A DNA stretch of 40,077 nt. It comes from an uncultured Oscillospiraceae bacterium. GTDB lineage: Bacteria > Bacillota > Clostridia > Oscillospirales > Ruminococcaceae. The notes beneath the pieces were generated by a model. It was not told the origin of the DNA. It saw nothing but the letters and a program-made list of their open reading frames with translations, and did not search any database. This document shows positions 32,186 through 39,818 of this stretch, in pieces. The DNA lies in the NCBI GenBank assembly GCA_910583935.1, contig CAJTZM010000008.1, positions 1-40,077 on the forward strand, read 5' to 3'. Numbering within the stretch: the first letter of the stretch is position 1; each line of letters opens with the position of its first letter. The translations under genes were made by a program, and so were the position numbers.

Positions 32186-32219
32186 TATTGACACCTCCTT
32201 GACCACACAATACTAAAAT

Positions 32220-32248
32220 AGCTTATCATTTTCGAAAGGATTTTGCAA
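32220..32248 (-). promoter_or_regulatory. rpsT promoter
   Basis: Minus strand TTGCAA (32243-32248), 17 bases, TAAGCT (32220-32225), extended -10 TGA. Confidence 0.65.
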
Positions 32249-32307
32249 GGATTTTTCGAAAAAAAACAAAATTTTCTTAAAAATATGCCAAAAAAGAGGG
32301 CGACGAG

Positions 32308-33201
32308 ATGAATTTCAGAACCGATTTAGCAATCGAACTGGCTGAACAGATAGGGAATACGACCCGCCAGAGCTACCAGACCGACCAGCAGGAGGAGGAC
32401 GGTACAATCGTTTCCCATACCAAAATCTTAACCCCAGAGGGGGAAAAGCAGTTTGGCAAGCCGGTAGGCGATTACATTACCGTAGAGGTTGCTCCTTTTT
32501 CCGACTCGGTCACCGATTCGGCCCAAGAGGCCGAGGTCATTGCCCGACAAATCCGGCTTCTTTTGCCCGAGCAGGATGGGTTGGTCCTGGTGGTGGGGCT
32601 GGGAAACCTGTCTGTCACACCGGATGCGTTGGGCCCCCGGGTCATCGACGGGATTTTGGCGACCCGCCATCTTGCAGGGGAATGGGAGCGGGTTGCCGGC
32701 CAGGAGCAGCTGCGGCCGGTGGCGGCCATGGCGCCCGGCGTTTTAGGACAAACGGGAATTGAGACAAGTGAAATTATAGCATGTCTTTGTGAAAAAATAA
32801 AGCCCTCCTGCGTGATTGTCATCGATGCGCTGGCCGCCCGTAGCCTTAAACGGCTGGGACGGACGGTCCAGCTTTCCAACACAGGGATTTCCCCAGGCTC
32901 CGGCGCCATGAACCGCCGCCGGGAATTAAGCCGCAAAACCCTGGGGGCGCCGGTGATTTCCATGGGAGTGCCAACGGTAGCGGACGGCGTAACCGTAGGG
33001 TGTGATCTGCTGGCGGTAGAGGGGCTTGACAACGAGGAAGCCGCCCGGACTCTCTTTGCCCCTGAAGGCCAGTCCATGCTGGTGACGCCGAAGGAAATCG
33101 ATCTTTTGATCGGCCGCGCATCAAAAATTCTGGCTATGGCCATCAACCGAGCGCTTCAGCCTTCTCTGTCACAGGAAGAGTTATCCTATTTTGTCAGCTA
33201 G
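32308..33201 (+). CDS. gpr: Germination protease GPR
   Basis: 297 residues. Aspartic-type protease that degrades small acid-soluble proteins when spores germinate; made as a zymogen in the forespore. Diagnostic segments: TDLAIELAE at the N-terminus (propeptide region), VVGLGNLSVTPDALGPRV, APGVLGQTGIET, and VIDALAARSLKRLGRTVQLSNTGI (in part). Start ATG 32308, with a modest GAGGG. The rpsT-gpr divergent arrangement is a common Firmicute synteny. Converges on nadE with an 8-base gap. Confidence 0.95.
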   Translation: MNFRTDLAIELAEQIGNTTRQSYQTDQQEEDGTIVSHTKILTPEGEKQFGKPVGDYITVEVAPFSDSVTDSAQEAEVIARQIRLLLPEQDGLVLVVGLGNLSVTPDALGPRVIDGILATRHLAGEWERVAGQEQLRPVAAMAPGVLGQTGIETSEIIACLCEKIKPSCVIVIDALAARSLKRLGRTVQLSNTGISPGSGAMNRRRELSRKTLGAPVISMGVPTVADGVTVGCDLLAVEGLDNEEAARTLFAPEGQSMLVTPKEIDLLIGRASKILAMAINRALQPSLSQEELSYFVS

Positions 33202-33209
33202 AAAAAGGC

Positions 33210-35117
33210 TTATAAAGCTTGTGCCTCCTCCAGCCAAACAGTGGCCCAGGCATCGCTGGGCATTCGCCAGTCTCCCCGAGGGGAGAGGCTTACTGAGCCG
33301 ACCTTGGGTCCGTCAGGCAGGCAGGAGCGTTTAAACTGCTGGGCAAAAAACCGCCGGTAGAAGCTGACCAGCCATTTTTTAATGGTGTCGGGCTCATACG
33401 TCCTTCCAAAGGCGCAGCAGGCCAACCGGTAGATTTTTGCCGGGGGAAAAGCCCATCGCACCACATAGTATAAAAAGAAATCGTGCAGCTCATAGGGGCC
33501 CACCAGGTCCTCGGTCTTTTGGGCGATCTCGCCGTTTTGAGCGGGCAAAAGCTCCGGACTGACCGGCGTGTCCAAAATATCCTCCAACGTACGGCGCAGC
33601 GTCTCATCCTCGGTGCTGGATGCTTCATAGGCCGTGATATGACGAATCAGGGTTTTGGGAATTGAAGCGTTGACCCCGTACATGGACATGTGATCCCCGT
33701 TATAGGTGGCCCAGCCCAGCGCCAGCTCCGACAGGTCGCCGGTGCCGATGACCAGCCCGCCGGTTTGGTTGGCCAGGTCCATCAGCACCTGGGTGCGCTC
33801 TCTGGCCTGGCAGTTTTCATAGGTCACGTCCTGCTTTTGGGGGTCCTGGCCAATATCGGCAAAGTGCCGGTTCACCGAGGCGGTAATGTCGATTTCCCGA
33901 AAGCGCACCCCATAGGCCTCCGCCAATCTTTGGGCGTTGCCCTTGGTGCGGCGGGTGGTGCCAAAGCAGGGCATAGTTACCGCCAGGATATCCTCCATGG
34001 GCCGGTCCAGCTTTTTCATGGCCCGGACCGTCACCAGCAAGGCCAGGGTGGAATCCAGCCCGCCGGACAGTCCGATTACCGCCGTTTTGGCGTGGGTATG
34101 CCTCAGCCGCTGGACAAGCCCCGCCGCCTGCATGGAAAGAATTTCTTCGCAGCGCTCCCGCCGCCCGTCCTCGGTGTCGGGGATAAAGGGCCGGGGGCTG
34201 ACCGGGCGGGACAGACGGGTCAAAACCGGGGAGAGAGAAAAAGGGATTTTTTGATACCCTTCCGCAGAGACGGCGGGAAAGCTGGTCAGCCGCTGCCGCT
34301 CGTATGCCAGACGGAACAGGTCGATTTCCGAAATGGCCATCCCGTTTTGAAACAGCGGGGTCTGGTCCAGCAGAACGCCGTTTTCACAGACGAGGTTGTG
34401 TCCGGCAAAAACCATATCGGTGGTGGACTCTCCCTCTCCGGCGTCCGCGTACAGGTAGGCACAACACAGCCGGGCCGATTGGGACAGAATAAGCTGCCGC
34501 CGGTATGCGGCCTTCCCGATGAGCTCGTCGGAGCAGGAGGGATTGACAATCACCGTCGCCCCCGCCGCCGTATGGCCGACAGAAGGGGGATTGGCCGCCC
34601 AGAGATCCTCGCAGAGCTCGGCGGCAATACATAGCTGCGGCAGCTGGCGGCAGCACAGCAGCAGCTTTGTGCCGAAGGGGACAAACTGCCCGCCTATGTG
34701 AATGCTGCCATTTTGCGCGGGAGCAGGGGAAAACCAGCGGGTTTCATAAAATTCCCCGTAGCTGGGAAGATGGGTTTTAGGTACTGCTGCTAAGTAAACA
34801 CCGTTTTGGATAAAAACAGCACAATTATACAATTTGTTTTCGCTTCGCAGCGGCGCACCGACCACCATAACCAGGTCGGATCCGTTGCTGCCGGCCCGGA
34901 TGGCTTCCAGCGACCGGAGAACTGCTTCCAGCAGCGCCGGCTGCAAAAACAGGTCGCCGCAGGTATATCCGCTGACGCACAGTTCCGGCAGGACTAAAAG
35001 CTTTACATCCTGGCGGCGAGCCTGCTCCATACGGCGGAGGATCGCCTCGGCGTTGTATGGGCAGTCGGCCAGCCGGATGGATGGCGTCGCCGCCGCTGTT
35101 TTAAAAAAACCGTCTTT
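33210..35117 (-). CDS. nadE: Glutamine-dependent NAD+ synthetase
   Basis: About 635 residues. The N-terminal nitrilase-type glutaminase has LPELCVSGYT (Glu), KTHLPSYGEFYE (Lys) and AAELCEDLW (Cys). The C-terminal ATP-pyrophosphatase domain has the PP-loop GLSGGLDSTLA. It makes NAD+ from deamido-NAD+ with ammonia channelled from glutamine. I choose TTG 35117 (MKDGFFKTAAATP), the start common in relatives, with GGAGG 11 bases upstream; a GTG at 35132 overlaps that Shine-Dalgarno. Downstream of the DUF2752 gene in one operon. Confidence 0.95.
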   Translation of the reverse strand, partial: KDGFFKTAAATPSIRLADCPYNAEAILRRMEQARRQDVKLLVLPELCVSGYTCGDLFLQPALLEAVLRSLEAIRAGSNGSDLVMVVGAPLRSENKLYNCAVFIQNGVYLAAVPKTHLPSYGEFYETRWFSPAPAQNGSIHIGGQFVPFGTKLLLCCRQLPQLCIAAELCEDLWAANPPSVGHTAAGATVIVNPSCSDELIGKAAYRRQLILSQSARLCCAYLYADAGEGESTTDMVFAGHNLVCENGVLLDQTPLFQNGMAISEIDLFRLAYERQRLTSFPAVSAEGYQKIPFSLSPVLTRLSRPVSPRPFIPDTEDGRRERCEEILSMQAAGLVQRLRHTHAKTAVIGLSGGLDSTLALLVTVRAMKKLDRPMEDILAVTMPCFGTTRRTKGNAQRLAEAYGVRFREIDITASVNRHFADIGQDPQKQDVTYENCQARERTQVLMDLANQTGGLVIGTGDLSELALGWATYNGDHMSMYGVNASIPKTLIRHITAYEASSTEDETLRRTLEDILDTPVSPELLPAQNGEIAQKTEDLVGPYELHDFFLYYVVRWAFPPAKIYRLACCAFGRTYEPDTIKKWLVSFYRRFFAQQFKRSCLPDGPKVGSVSLSPRGDWRMPSDAWATVWLEEAQAL

Positions 35118-35138
35118 CAAGGGACAGAACACCTCCAG

Positions 35139-35558
35139 TTATCCATAAAAGTATCTGCTAAACAGCCGGGGTAGAAGGCCGTTTGGGTTGACCGTCATAG
35201 GAGCCGTGTGGGGGAACAGCAGGGCCATCCGTACAAGATAGACCGCTGCGAACAGAACGGCGCAAAGAATCAGGACCCTTTGTACCCAGCGCCGTCCGGC
35301 CCCCGCAAAAATCAGGAGGAGGGCCAGCGGCGGTATGGTCCAGAACAGCGGATGCCAGAAAAAGGCCCCGGAAAGATCTGCGGACAGGGCACATAACCAG
35401 GCGCGGCTCATGCCGCAGGACGGGCAGGGCAGTCCGGCAGTCCGCCACCATAAGCAGCCCACACCCAGGATGCCGAACAAAAGATAGCACAGCGTGGCGG
35501 CTGCAAGAGCCAGCGCACAGCGCTGTGCGAACCAAAGGGCTCTTTGATTTTTTTTCAT
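35139..35558 (-). CDS. DUF2752 membrane protein
   Basis: 139 residues with about three membrane helices and the family hallmark LPCPSCGMSRAW (about 43-54), a paired-cysteine motif. The function of DUF2752 proteins is unknown. ATG 35558 follows GAGGGG. The nadE start lies about 20 bases after its stop, suggesting co-transcription. Confidence 0.85.
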   Translation of the reverse strand: MKKNQRALWFAQRCALALAAATLCYLLFGILGVGCLWWRTAGLPCPSCGMSRAWLCALSADLSGAFFWHPLFWTIPPLALLLIFAGAGRRWVQRVLILCAVLFAAVYLVRMALLFPHTAPMTVNPNGLLPRLFSRYFYG

Positions 35559-35582
35559 TTGCTACCCCTCTTTTTACAAATT

Positions 35583-35604
35583 GTATAAAACGATAACTTT
35601 ATAC
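35583..35604. promoter_or_regulatory. Inverted repeat upstream of the DUF2752/nadE unit
   Basis: GTATAAA-8-TTTATAC (35583-35589 and 35598-35604), lying 25-46 bp upstream of the ATG, over the probable -10 region. A candidate operator, possibly for NAD-related control; no regulator is adjacent. Confidence 0.4.
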
Positions 35605-35773
35605 TAAAACAATCCAAACTCGCAGGAAAAGGATGACAAACGTCCACTTTTGTGCTATCTTGGAAACAACCGAATGAGCCAAAAAGTTTATAGATTATAT
35701 AGACAAAAAACGGTGGGCGCTTTGCGCCCTGTTTCAAAAGAACTTTTTCACAGGACAAAGGAGTAAAAAAGAA
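35605..35773. other. Intergenic region between divergent DUF2752 and gtrA genes
   Basis: AT-rich and holding the divergent start regions. A compact hairpin GGGCGC-TTT-GCGCCC (35715-35729) lies in the gtrA leader. No ORF is supported. Confidence 0.5.
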
Positions 35774-36205
35774 ATGATGCGAAAAGCGATGGCGCTATAC
35801 CAAAAATACCGGGAGATGATTTTGTATCTCGTCTTCGGCGGACTGACCACGTTGGTCAACATTTTCAGCTATTTCGTCCTGACCGACGTTGGGCGCATTA
35901 ACTACCTCATCAGCACTGCGGTGGCATGGGTGCTTTCGGTACTGTTTGCTTATTTCACCAACCGAGTGTGGGTGTTTCAAAGTACCGCCGCCGGCGTTCC
36001 GGCGCTTTTAAAGGAGATGGGCTCTTTCTTTGCCTGTCGGCTGTTCTCTGGGGCGGTGGACATGGCTATTATGTTTCTCTGCGTTTCGATTCTGGGCCTG
36101 CCGGATAAATTGATTAAAATTTTGGCTAATATCCTAGTTATTATTCTCAACTACCTGTTCAGCAAGCTGTTTATTTTTAAAAGGAAAGAGGGCCAGGAAG
36201 GGTAG
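35774..36205 (+). CDS. GtrA-family membrane protein
   Basis: 143 residues with four membrane helices. GTR-like features: YLVFGGLTTLVNIFSYFVL at the start, FAYFTNRVWVF in the middle, and NYLFSKLFIFK at the end. The family is linked to flipping or transfer of polyprenyl-linked sugars. No glycosyltransferase gene is adjacent. ATG 35774 has AAAGGAG 10 bases upstream; a second ATG follows directly. Confidence 0.93.
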   Translation: MMRKAMALYQKYREMILYLVFGGLTTLVNIFSYFVLTDVGRINYLISTAVAWVLSVLFAYFTNRVWVFQSTAAGVPALLKEMGSFFACRLFSGAVDMAIMFLCVSILGLPDKLIKILANILVIILNYLFSKLFIFKRKEGQEG

Positions 36206-36223
36206 AGCCGGCCGGTTTGCCCG

Positions 36224-36685
36224 TTATTCGTTTTCTGCCGCTTGGAGGATCTTTTGGAAAAACAGGGCGGCGTTTTCCAGATCTCTTTGATCAGGGTGCT
36301 TTTTTGCAATGCCGCCGATCTTCCCCAAAATGCCGTAGGTATCGAAGCCTCTGCACTGGAAGCTTCCCAGAACAACCGCCCCCTTGGCCTTGAGCTGCTT
36401 TTTCGTACTGCCAGCGTAATCCTTGTACCCTACGCCGCAGGTGCCCAGCAGAAAGACCTTTTTCCCGGCCAGTTGATTCGTTTTTTCGATTAGCTCCTTG
36501 ATCGTCTGATGAAAACCGCCGAAATACGCGCCGGAGGCAAACCCGATCAGATCATATCCCGCCAGGTCGACAGCAGGGTTTTGGACAATGTTTATCAAAT
36601 CGGCGGCAGTATTCCCCGCCAGCGCCTCCGCCACTCTTTTGGTATTGCCATGGTGGACGGACGCATATAAAATGACTGTTTTCAT
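36224..36685 (-). CDS. Flavodoxin-family protein
   Basis: 153 residues. The FMN phosphate loop is visible as LYASVHHGNTKRVA (about 6-19), and FASGAYFGGFHQTIKELI and LLGTCGVGYKDYAGS fit the family. A small cytosolic electron carrier. ATG 36685 is chosen (GGAGG, 8 bases); the frame stays open upstream through the promoter. Convergent with gtrA. Confidence 0.9.
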   Translation of the reverse strand: MKTVILYASVHHGNTKRVAEALAGNTAADLINIVQNPAVDLAGYDLIGFASGAYFGGFHQTIKELIEKTNQLAGKKVFLLGTCGVGYKDYAGSTKKQLKAKGAVVLGSFQCRGFDTYGILGKIGGIAKKHPDQRDLENAALFFQKILQAAENE

Positions 36686-36715
36686 AAAGCCTGCCTCCTT
36701 TTTTCCATGGCTTTC

Positions 36716-36744
36716 ATTATAGAACAAAATCGTCGGTCCCGCAA
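36716..36744 (-). promoter_or_regulatory. Promoter of the flavodoxin gene
   Basis: Minus strand TTGCGG (36739-36744), 17 bases, TATAAT (36716-36721). Confidence 0.8.
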
Positions 36745-36825
36745 CGGTCCGCAGACAGAAACGCCCGATTTTGGAAAAAGAGGGGATGCGGCAGAACCGA
36801 AATCCGAAAAAAATCGCCGAAATGG

Positions 36826-36854
36826 TTGACAAACGGACGATCCTTCGGTATAAT
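36826..36854 (+). promoter_or_regulatory. tRNA promoter
   Basis: TTGACA (36826-36831), 17 bases, TATAAT (36849-36854): a full-consensus promoter 30 bases upstream of the first tRNA. Confidence 0.92.
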
Positions 36855-36884
36855 AAGCTTTGCCTGATATGAGGAAAAATAGAT

Positions 36885-36961
36885 GGCGGTATAGCTCAGT
36901 TGGCTAGAGCATGCGGTTCATACCCGCAGTGTCGGCGGTTCAAATCCACCTACCGCTACCA
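36885..36961 (+). tRNA. tRNA-Met (anticodon CAT)
   Basis: A 77-base cloverleaf with encoded CCA. Acceptor GGCGGTA/TACCGCT, D-stem GCTC/GAGC, anticodon stem TGCGG/CCGCA with loop TTCATAC. The T-arm GGCGG-TTCAAAT-CCACC has one C-A mismatch. G1-U72 pairing is shared by known elongator Met tRNAs. An Ile2 tRNA cannot be fully excluded from the anticodon alone. Confidence 0.92.
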
Positions 36962-36963
36962 GA

Positions 36964-36994
36964 GCGGTCCAGTCCCTTCATCGGGGCTGGACCA
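36964..36994 (+). other. Hairpin between the two tRNA genes
   Basis: GGTCCAGTCCC/GGGGCTGGACC stem with a 6-base loop, followed by A rather than T. Probably a processing or spacer structure, not a terminator. Confidence 0.5.
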
Positions 36995-37001
36995 AAAAAT
37001 C

Positions 37002-37076
37002 GGCCCGTTGGTCAAGCGGTTAAGACACGGCCCTTTCACGGCTGTAACACGAGTTCGATTCTCGTACGGGTCACCA
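37002..37076 (+). tRNA. tRNA-Glu (anticodon TTC)
   Basis: A 75-base cloverleaf with encoded CCA. Acceptor GGCCCGT/ACGGGTC (one G-T), anticodon stem CGGCC/GGCTG with loop CTTTCAC, T-arm ACGAG-TTCGATT-CTCGT. Confidence 0.96.
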
Positions 37077-37109
37077 AAAGACGAAATCCTGTTGATTTCG
37101 TCTTTTTTT
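37077..37109 (+). terminator. Terminator of the tRNA operon
   Basis: Stem AAAGACGAAATC/GATTTCGTCTTT directly after the tRNA-Glu, then a seven-base T-run. Confidence 0.9.
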
Positions 37110-37180
37110 GTTCCGGCTGAAAAATTCCGCGTCCTTGGGGCATACTGTTAAGGAATTTGCCAAAGGACGGGATTTTGCAT

Positions 37181-37855
37181 ATGGAGCCTTTTATCCAATT
37201 AACCAATATTTCTAAGGTTTATGGCGAGGGAGCGGCCCAGGTCAGCGCCCTGCGGCATTTGAGCCTGTCGGTGAACCGGGGGGAGTTTGTGACGGTGATC
37301 GGCCATTCTGGTTCCGGAAAATCAACGTTGATGAATCTGCTGGGCTGTTTGGACGTTCCCACTGAGGGGGAATACCTGCTGGATGGGGAGCCGGTTTTTC
37401 GCCTGCGTGACCGGCAGCTTTCGGCTATCCGCAACCGGCAGATCGGCTTTATCTTTCAAAGCTTCCACCTGATTCCTGGGCTCAGCGCGCTGGAAAATGT
37501 ACAGCTTCCGCTGATGTATCGGGGCATTCCCCGATCCCGCCGCCGGGTGCTGGCGGTCCGGGCGCTGGAGCAGGTAGGTTTATCCCAGCGAATGCAGCAT
37601 AAGCCCAGCCAGCTTTCCGGCGGTCAGCAGCAAAGAGTCGCCATTGCCCGGGCTGTTGCCGGCGCCCCGCCGGTGCTGCTGGCCGACGAGCCCACCGGAA
37701 ACCTGGACTCGGCCTCCGGGCGGCAGATTATGGAGCTTCTCACCGACCTGTGGCGGCAGGGGCGCACTTTGATTTTGATTACCCATGACCCGGCCGTAGC
37801 CCAGATGGCCCCCCGGACGGTCCATATCCAGGATGGGGTTATTTTGCCGGATTAG
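37181..37855 (+). CDS. ABC transporter ATPase, MacB/LolD/FtsE type
   Basis: 224 residues. Walker A GHSGSGKST (41-49), Q93, signature LSGGQ (145-149) and Walker B VLLADE (165-170) followed by PTGNLDSASG, the hallmark of MacB/LolD ATPases. These normally pair with a FtsX-like permease, but no permease gene is adjacent. The start is ATG 37181; TTG 37175 in the same frame has better spacing to AAAGGA. It ends 27 bases before the cyclophilin gene, so they may be one unit. Confidence 0.9.
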   Translation: MEPFIQLTNISKVYGEGAAQVSALRHLSLSVNRGEFVTVIGHSGSGKSTLMNLLGCLDVPTEGEYLLDGEPVFRLRDRQLSAIRNRQIGFIFQSFHLIPGLSALENVQLPLMYRGIPRSRRRVLAVRALEQVGLSQRMQHKPSQLSGGQQQRVAIARAVAGAPPVLLADEPTGNLDSASGRQIMELLTDLWRQGRTLILITHDPAVAQMAPRTVHIQDGVILPD

Positions 37856-37882
37856 AAAAAACAACTTTGGGAGGACTTCCTT

Positions 37883-38578
37883 ATGAAAAAAACAACCGCT
37901 GCTCTTTTGGCCTGCTTGCTGCTGTTATCCGGCCTTTTGTCCGCCTGCGGGTCCTCCGAACCTTTGCCCCAGGAATCGCTCCCGCAGCAGGGGGATCCAA
38001 TCGCTGTTCTGGAGACCTCGGCGGGAACGATTCGTCTGCGTTTTTTCCCCGAAGAGGCGCCGCTGGCGGTGGAAAATTTCCTTACCCTGGCAAAGGAGGG
38101 ATACTATGACGGTATTTCCTTCCATCGGGTGATGGCGGGGTTTATGGTTCAAAGCGGGGACCCCACCGGTACCGGTAGCGGCGGCAGGAGCATCTATACT
38201 GACGCAGCGGGCAATCGGGGCTTTTTCCAGGATGAATTTTCCTCTCGACTGTTCCATTTTCGCGGTGCCTTATCCATGGCCAATTCCGGCTCCAATACTA
38301 ACGGAAGCCAGTTCTTTATCGTCCAGGCAAACGAACTGGCGGACGGGCAGGAGCAGGCGCTGAAAAGTGCTGGAACCGACCGGCGCGCAGTCTCCAAATA
38401 TCAGGCGGAGGGCGGGACCCCCTGGCTGGACGGGAAGCATACGGTCTTTGGCCAGGTGCTCGAGGGTATGGAGGTGGTAGACGCCATCGCCGCCGCCCAG
38501 ACGGACGAGGATGACCGTCCGTTGGAGGAAATCACCATTTTGTCGGTGACGGTAGAGAACTATATGAAACAAGAATAA
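37883..38578 (+). CDS. Lipoprotein cyclophilin (peptidyl-prolyl isomerase)
   Basis: 231 residues. The lipoprotein signal peptide ends in LLSAC with C22 as the lipid-attached residue. The cyclophilin domain (about 38-231) has FHRVMAGFMVQSGDP (R82, F87, Q90) and GSQFFI (141-146), so the catalytic site is intact. It would fold proteins at the outer face of the membrane. The ATG follows GGGAGG. Confidence 0.93.
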   Translation: MKKTTAALLACLLLLSGLLSACGSSEPLPQESLPQQGDPIAVLETSAGTIRLRFFPEEAPLAVENFLTLAKEGYYDGISFHRVMAGFMVQSGDPTGTGSGGRSIYTDAAGNRGFFQDEFSSRLFHFRGALSMANSGSNTNGSQFFIVQANELADGQEQALKSAGTDRRAVSKYQAEGGTPWLDGKHTVFGQVLEGMEVVDAIAAAQTDEDDRPLEEITILSVTVENYMKQE

Positions 38579-38611
38579 AAGCGGTGAGGACTCTCCCCGC
38601 GATTCAATTTT

Positions 38612-38652
38612 TTGCCCGGCAGCTGGACTAATGCAGTTGTCGGGCTTTTTGC
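38612..38652 (+). terminator. Terminator of the cyclophilin gene
   Basis: Stem GCCCGGCAGCT/AGTTGTCGGGC with G-T pairs (38614-38645), then TTTTT. Confidence 0.75.
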
Positions 38653-38961
38653 TGTGCCGGGGCTTTCTGCATGGCTCTCTTCGTATTTTGTTTTCATGGC
38701 GCTGTCTGCGCGGAGGCTTTTTAACCGAAACGAGGAAAAAATTTTTTCAGCCGGGCTTTTTTCCAGAACCAATTTTTTCAATGGTTCCAAACCCATAACA
38801 GGATTTTGCAGAAAGTCGAAAATACGTCGTAAAAATCGTATAGAATAAAGGATATTCTTTGTAATTTTTCTACAATTGACAGGTTTTTTTTCCTATAATA
38901 AGATGGACATAGGCCTTGATCTTCCAAAAATTAGGCACAATGAAAAACAGGAGGGAAAACG
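38653..38961 (+). promoter_or_regulatory. Intergenic region with pfkB-gene promoter
   Basis: About 300 bases with no supported gene. The promoter TTGACA (38876-38881), 17 bases, TAAGAT (38899-38904) lies near the 3' end. The inverted repeat AGAATA-5-TATTCT (38842-38858) is just upstream and could be an operator. Confidence 0.6.
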
Positions 38962-39756
38962 ATGAGAATTGCAACCGCCGGCTTTACCTGTGTGGACAAT
39001 TACGCCAACCTGAACAACCGCCATTACCCTGCGGGAAACGGCTTTGACTCGCTGGTCAATTTGGCCAAAATGGGCGTGGAATGCGCCGTCGTCAGCGCCG
39101 TCGGGCCTGACAAGTACGGGCAGGAAATGTTCGAGGTTTTGAAAAAATATGGGGTGGACTCCTCTCATCTGCATGTACTGCCCGGTGAGACCTCGTTTAT
39201 GATTATGGAGATGACCGAAAACAACGACCGGGTGCATGTCAAGAATATCCCCGGCGTCATGGACGACTGGGAGCTGACCCGGGAGGATGTGGAATTTTTA
39301 AAGGGCTACGACTATGTCCACACCGAGTTTTCTAAAGTGCTATATCCGTATCTGGCTGAGCTGCAGGAAGCCGGATGCAAAATTGTCTTCGACCTGTCCA
39401 CCGCCTATGAGCGGCGCCCGGAGACCGAGACCCTTTTGAAGAATATCGACTACGCCTTTATGTCTTATCCCCAGCGGGATGAGCACGTAAAGGAGCTGAT
39501 GAAGAAATACCAGAGCCTGGGTCCCACCCTGGTGGTGGCTACCTTTGGGGAGGACGGCTCTTTGGTGTACGACGGCAAGGAGTTTTACAGCGCAGGCATC
39601 ACCCCGGCGGAAAAGGTAGTCAATACCGTCGGCGCAGGCGATTCTTTTTTGGCCGGCTTTATGCACGGCGTTATGACCGGTAAGTCCATTCCCGAATGTC
39701 AGAAGGAAGGGGCGGATCTGTCGGCGCAAATCGTCGCCATGTTTGATCCGTACTAA
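38962..39756 (+). CDS. PfkB-family sugar kinase, fructoselysine-6-kinase-like
   Basis: 264 residues. Ribokinase-fold protein with substrate-loop GNGFDSLVNLAKMG (in part) near residues 25-38 and the catalytic NTVGAGDSFLAGF (D227). Organisation and length resemble FrlD, which phosphorylates fructoselysine; the substrate is inference. GGAGGG precedes ATG 38962. An amidohydrolase gene follows 62 bases later on the same strand. Confidence 0.88.
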   Translation: MRIATAGFTCVDNYANLNNRHYPAGNGFDSLVNLAKMGVECAVVSAVGPDKYGQEMFEVLKKYGVDSSHLHVLPGETSFMIMEMTENNDRVHVKNIPGVMDDWELTREDVEFLKGYDYVHTEFSKVLYPYLAELQEAGCKIVFDLSTAYERRPETETLLKNIDYAFMSYPQRDEHVKELMKKYQSLGPTLVVATFGEDGSLVYDGKEFYSAGITPAEKVVNTVGAGDSFLAGFMHGVMTGKSIPECQKEGADLSAQIVAMFDPY

Positions 39757-39818
39757 TCGGTAAGCGGCTTTTGCCGAACCCCTTCGGTCTTTTGTATTGG
39801 AAAGGAGTGATTATACAA

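Noticed and set aside
32229..32262. Two TTTTCGAAA repeats between rpsT and gpr
   Set aside because: Short, AT-rich palindromes overlapping the rpsT promoter; too weak to call a regulatory site.
36964..36994. Transcription terminator between the two tRNA genes
   Set aside because: The hairpin is followed by A on plus, and the second tRNA has no promoter of its own.
38612..38848. 78-codon plus-strand frame after the cyclophilin gene
   Set aside because: It begins inside the terminator hairpin and lacks a ribosome-binding site.
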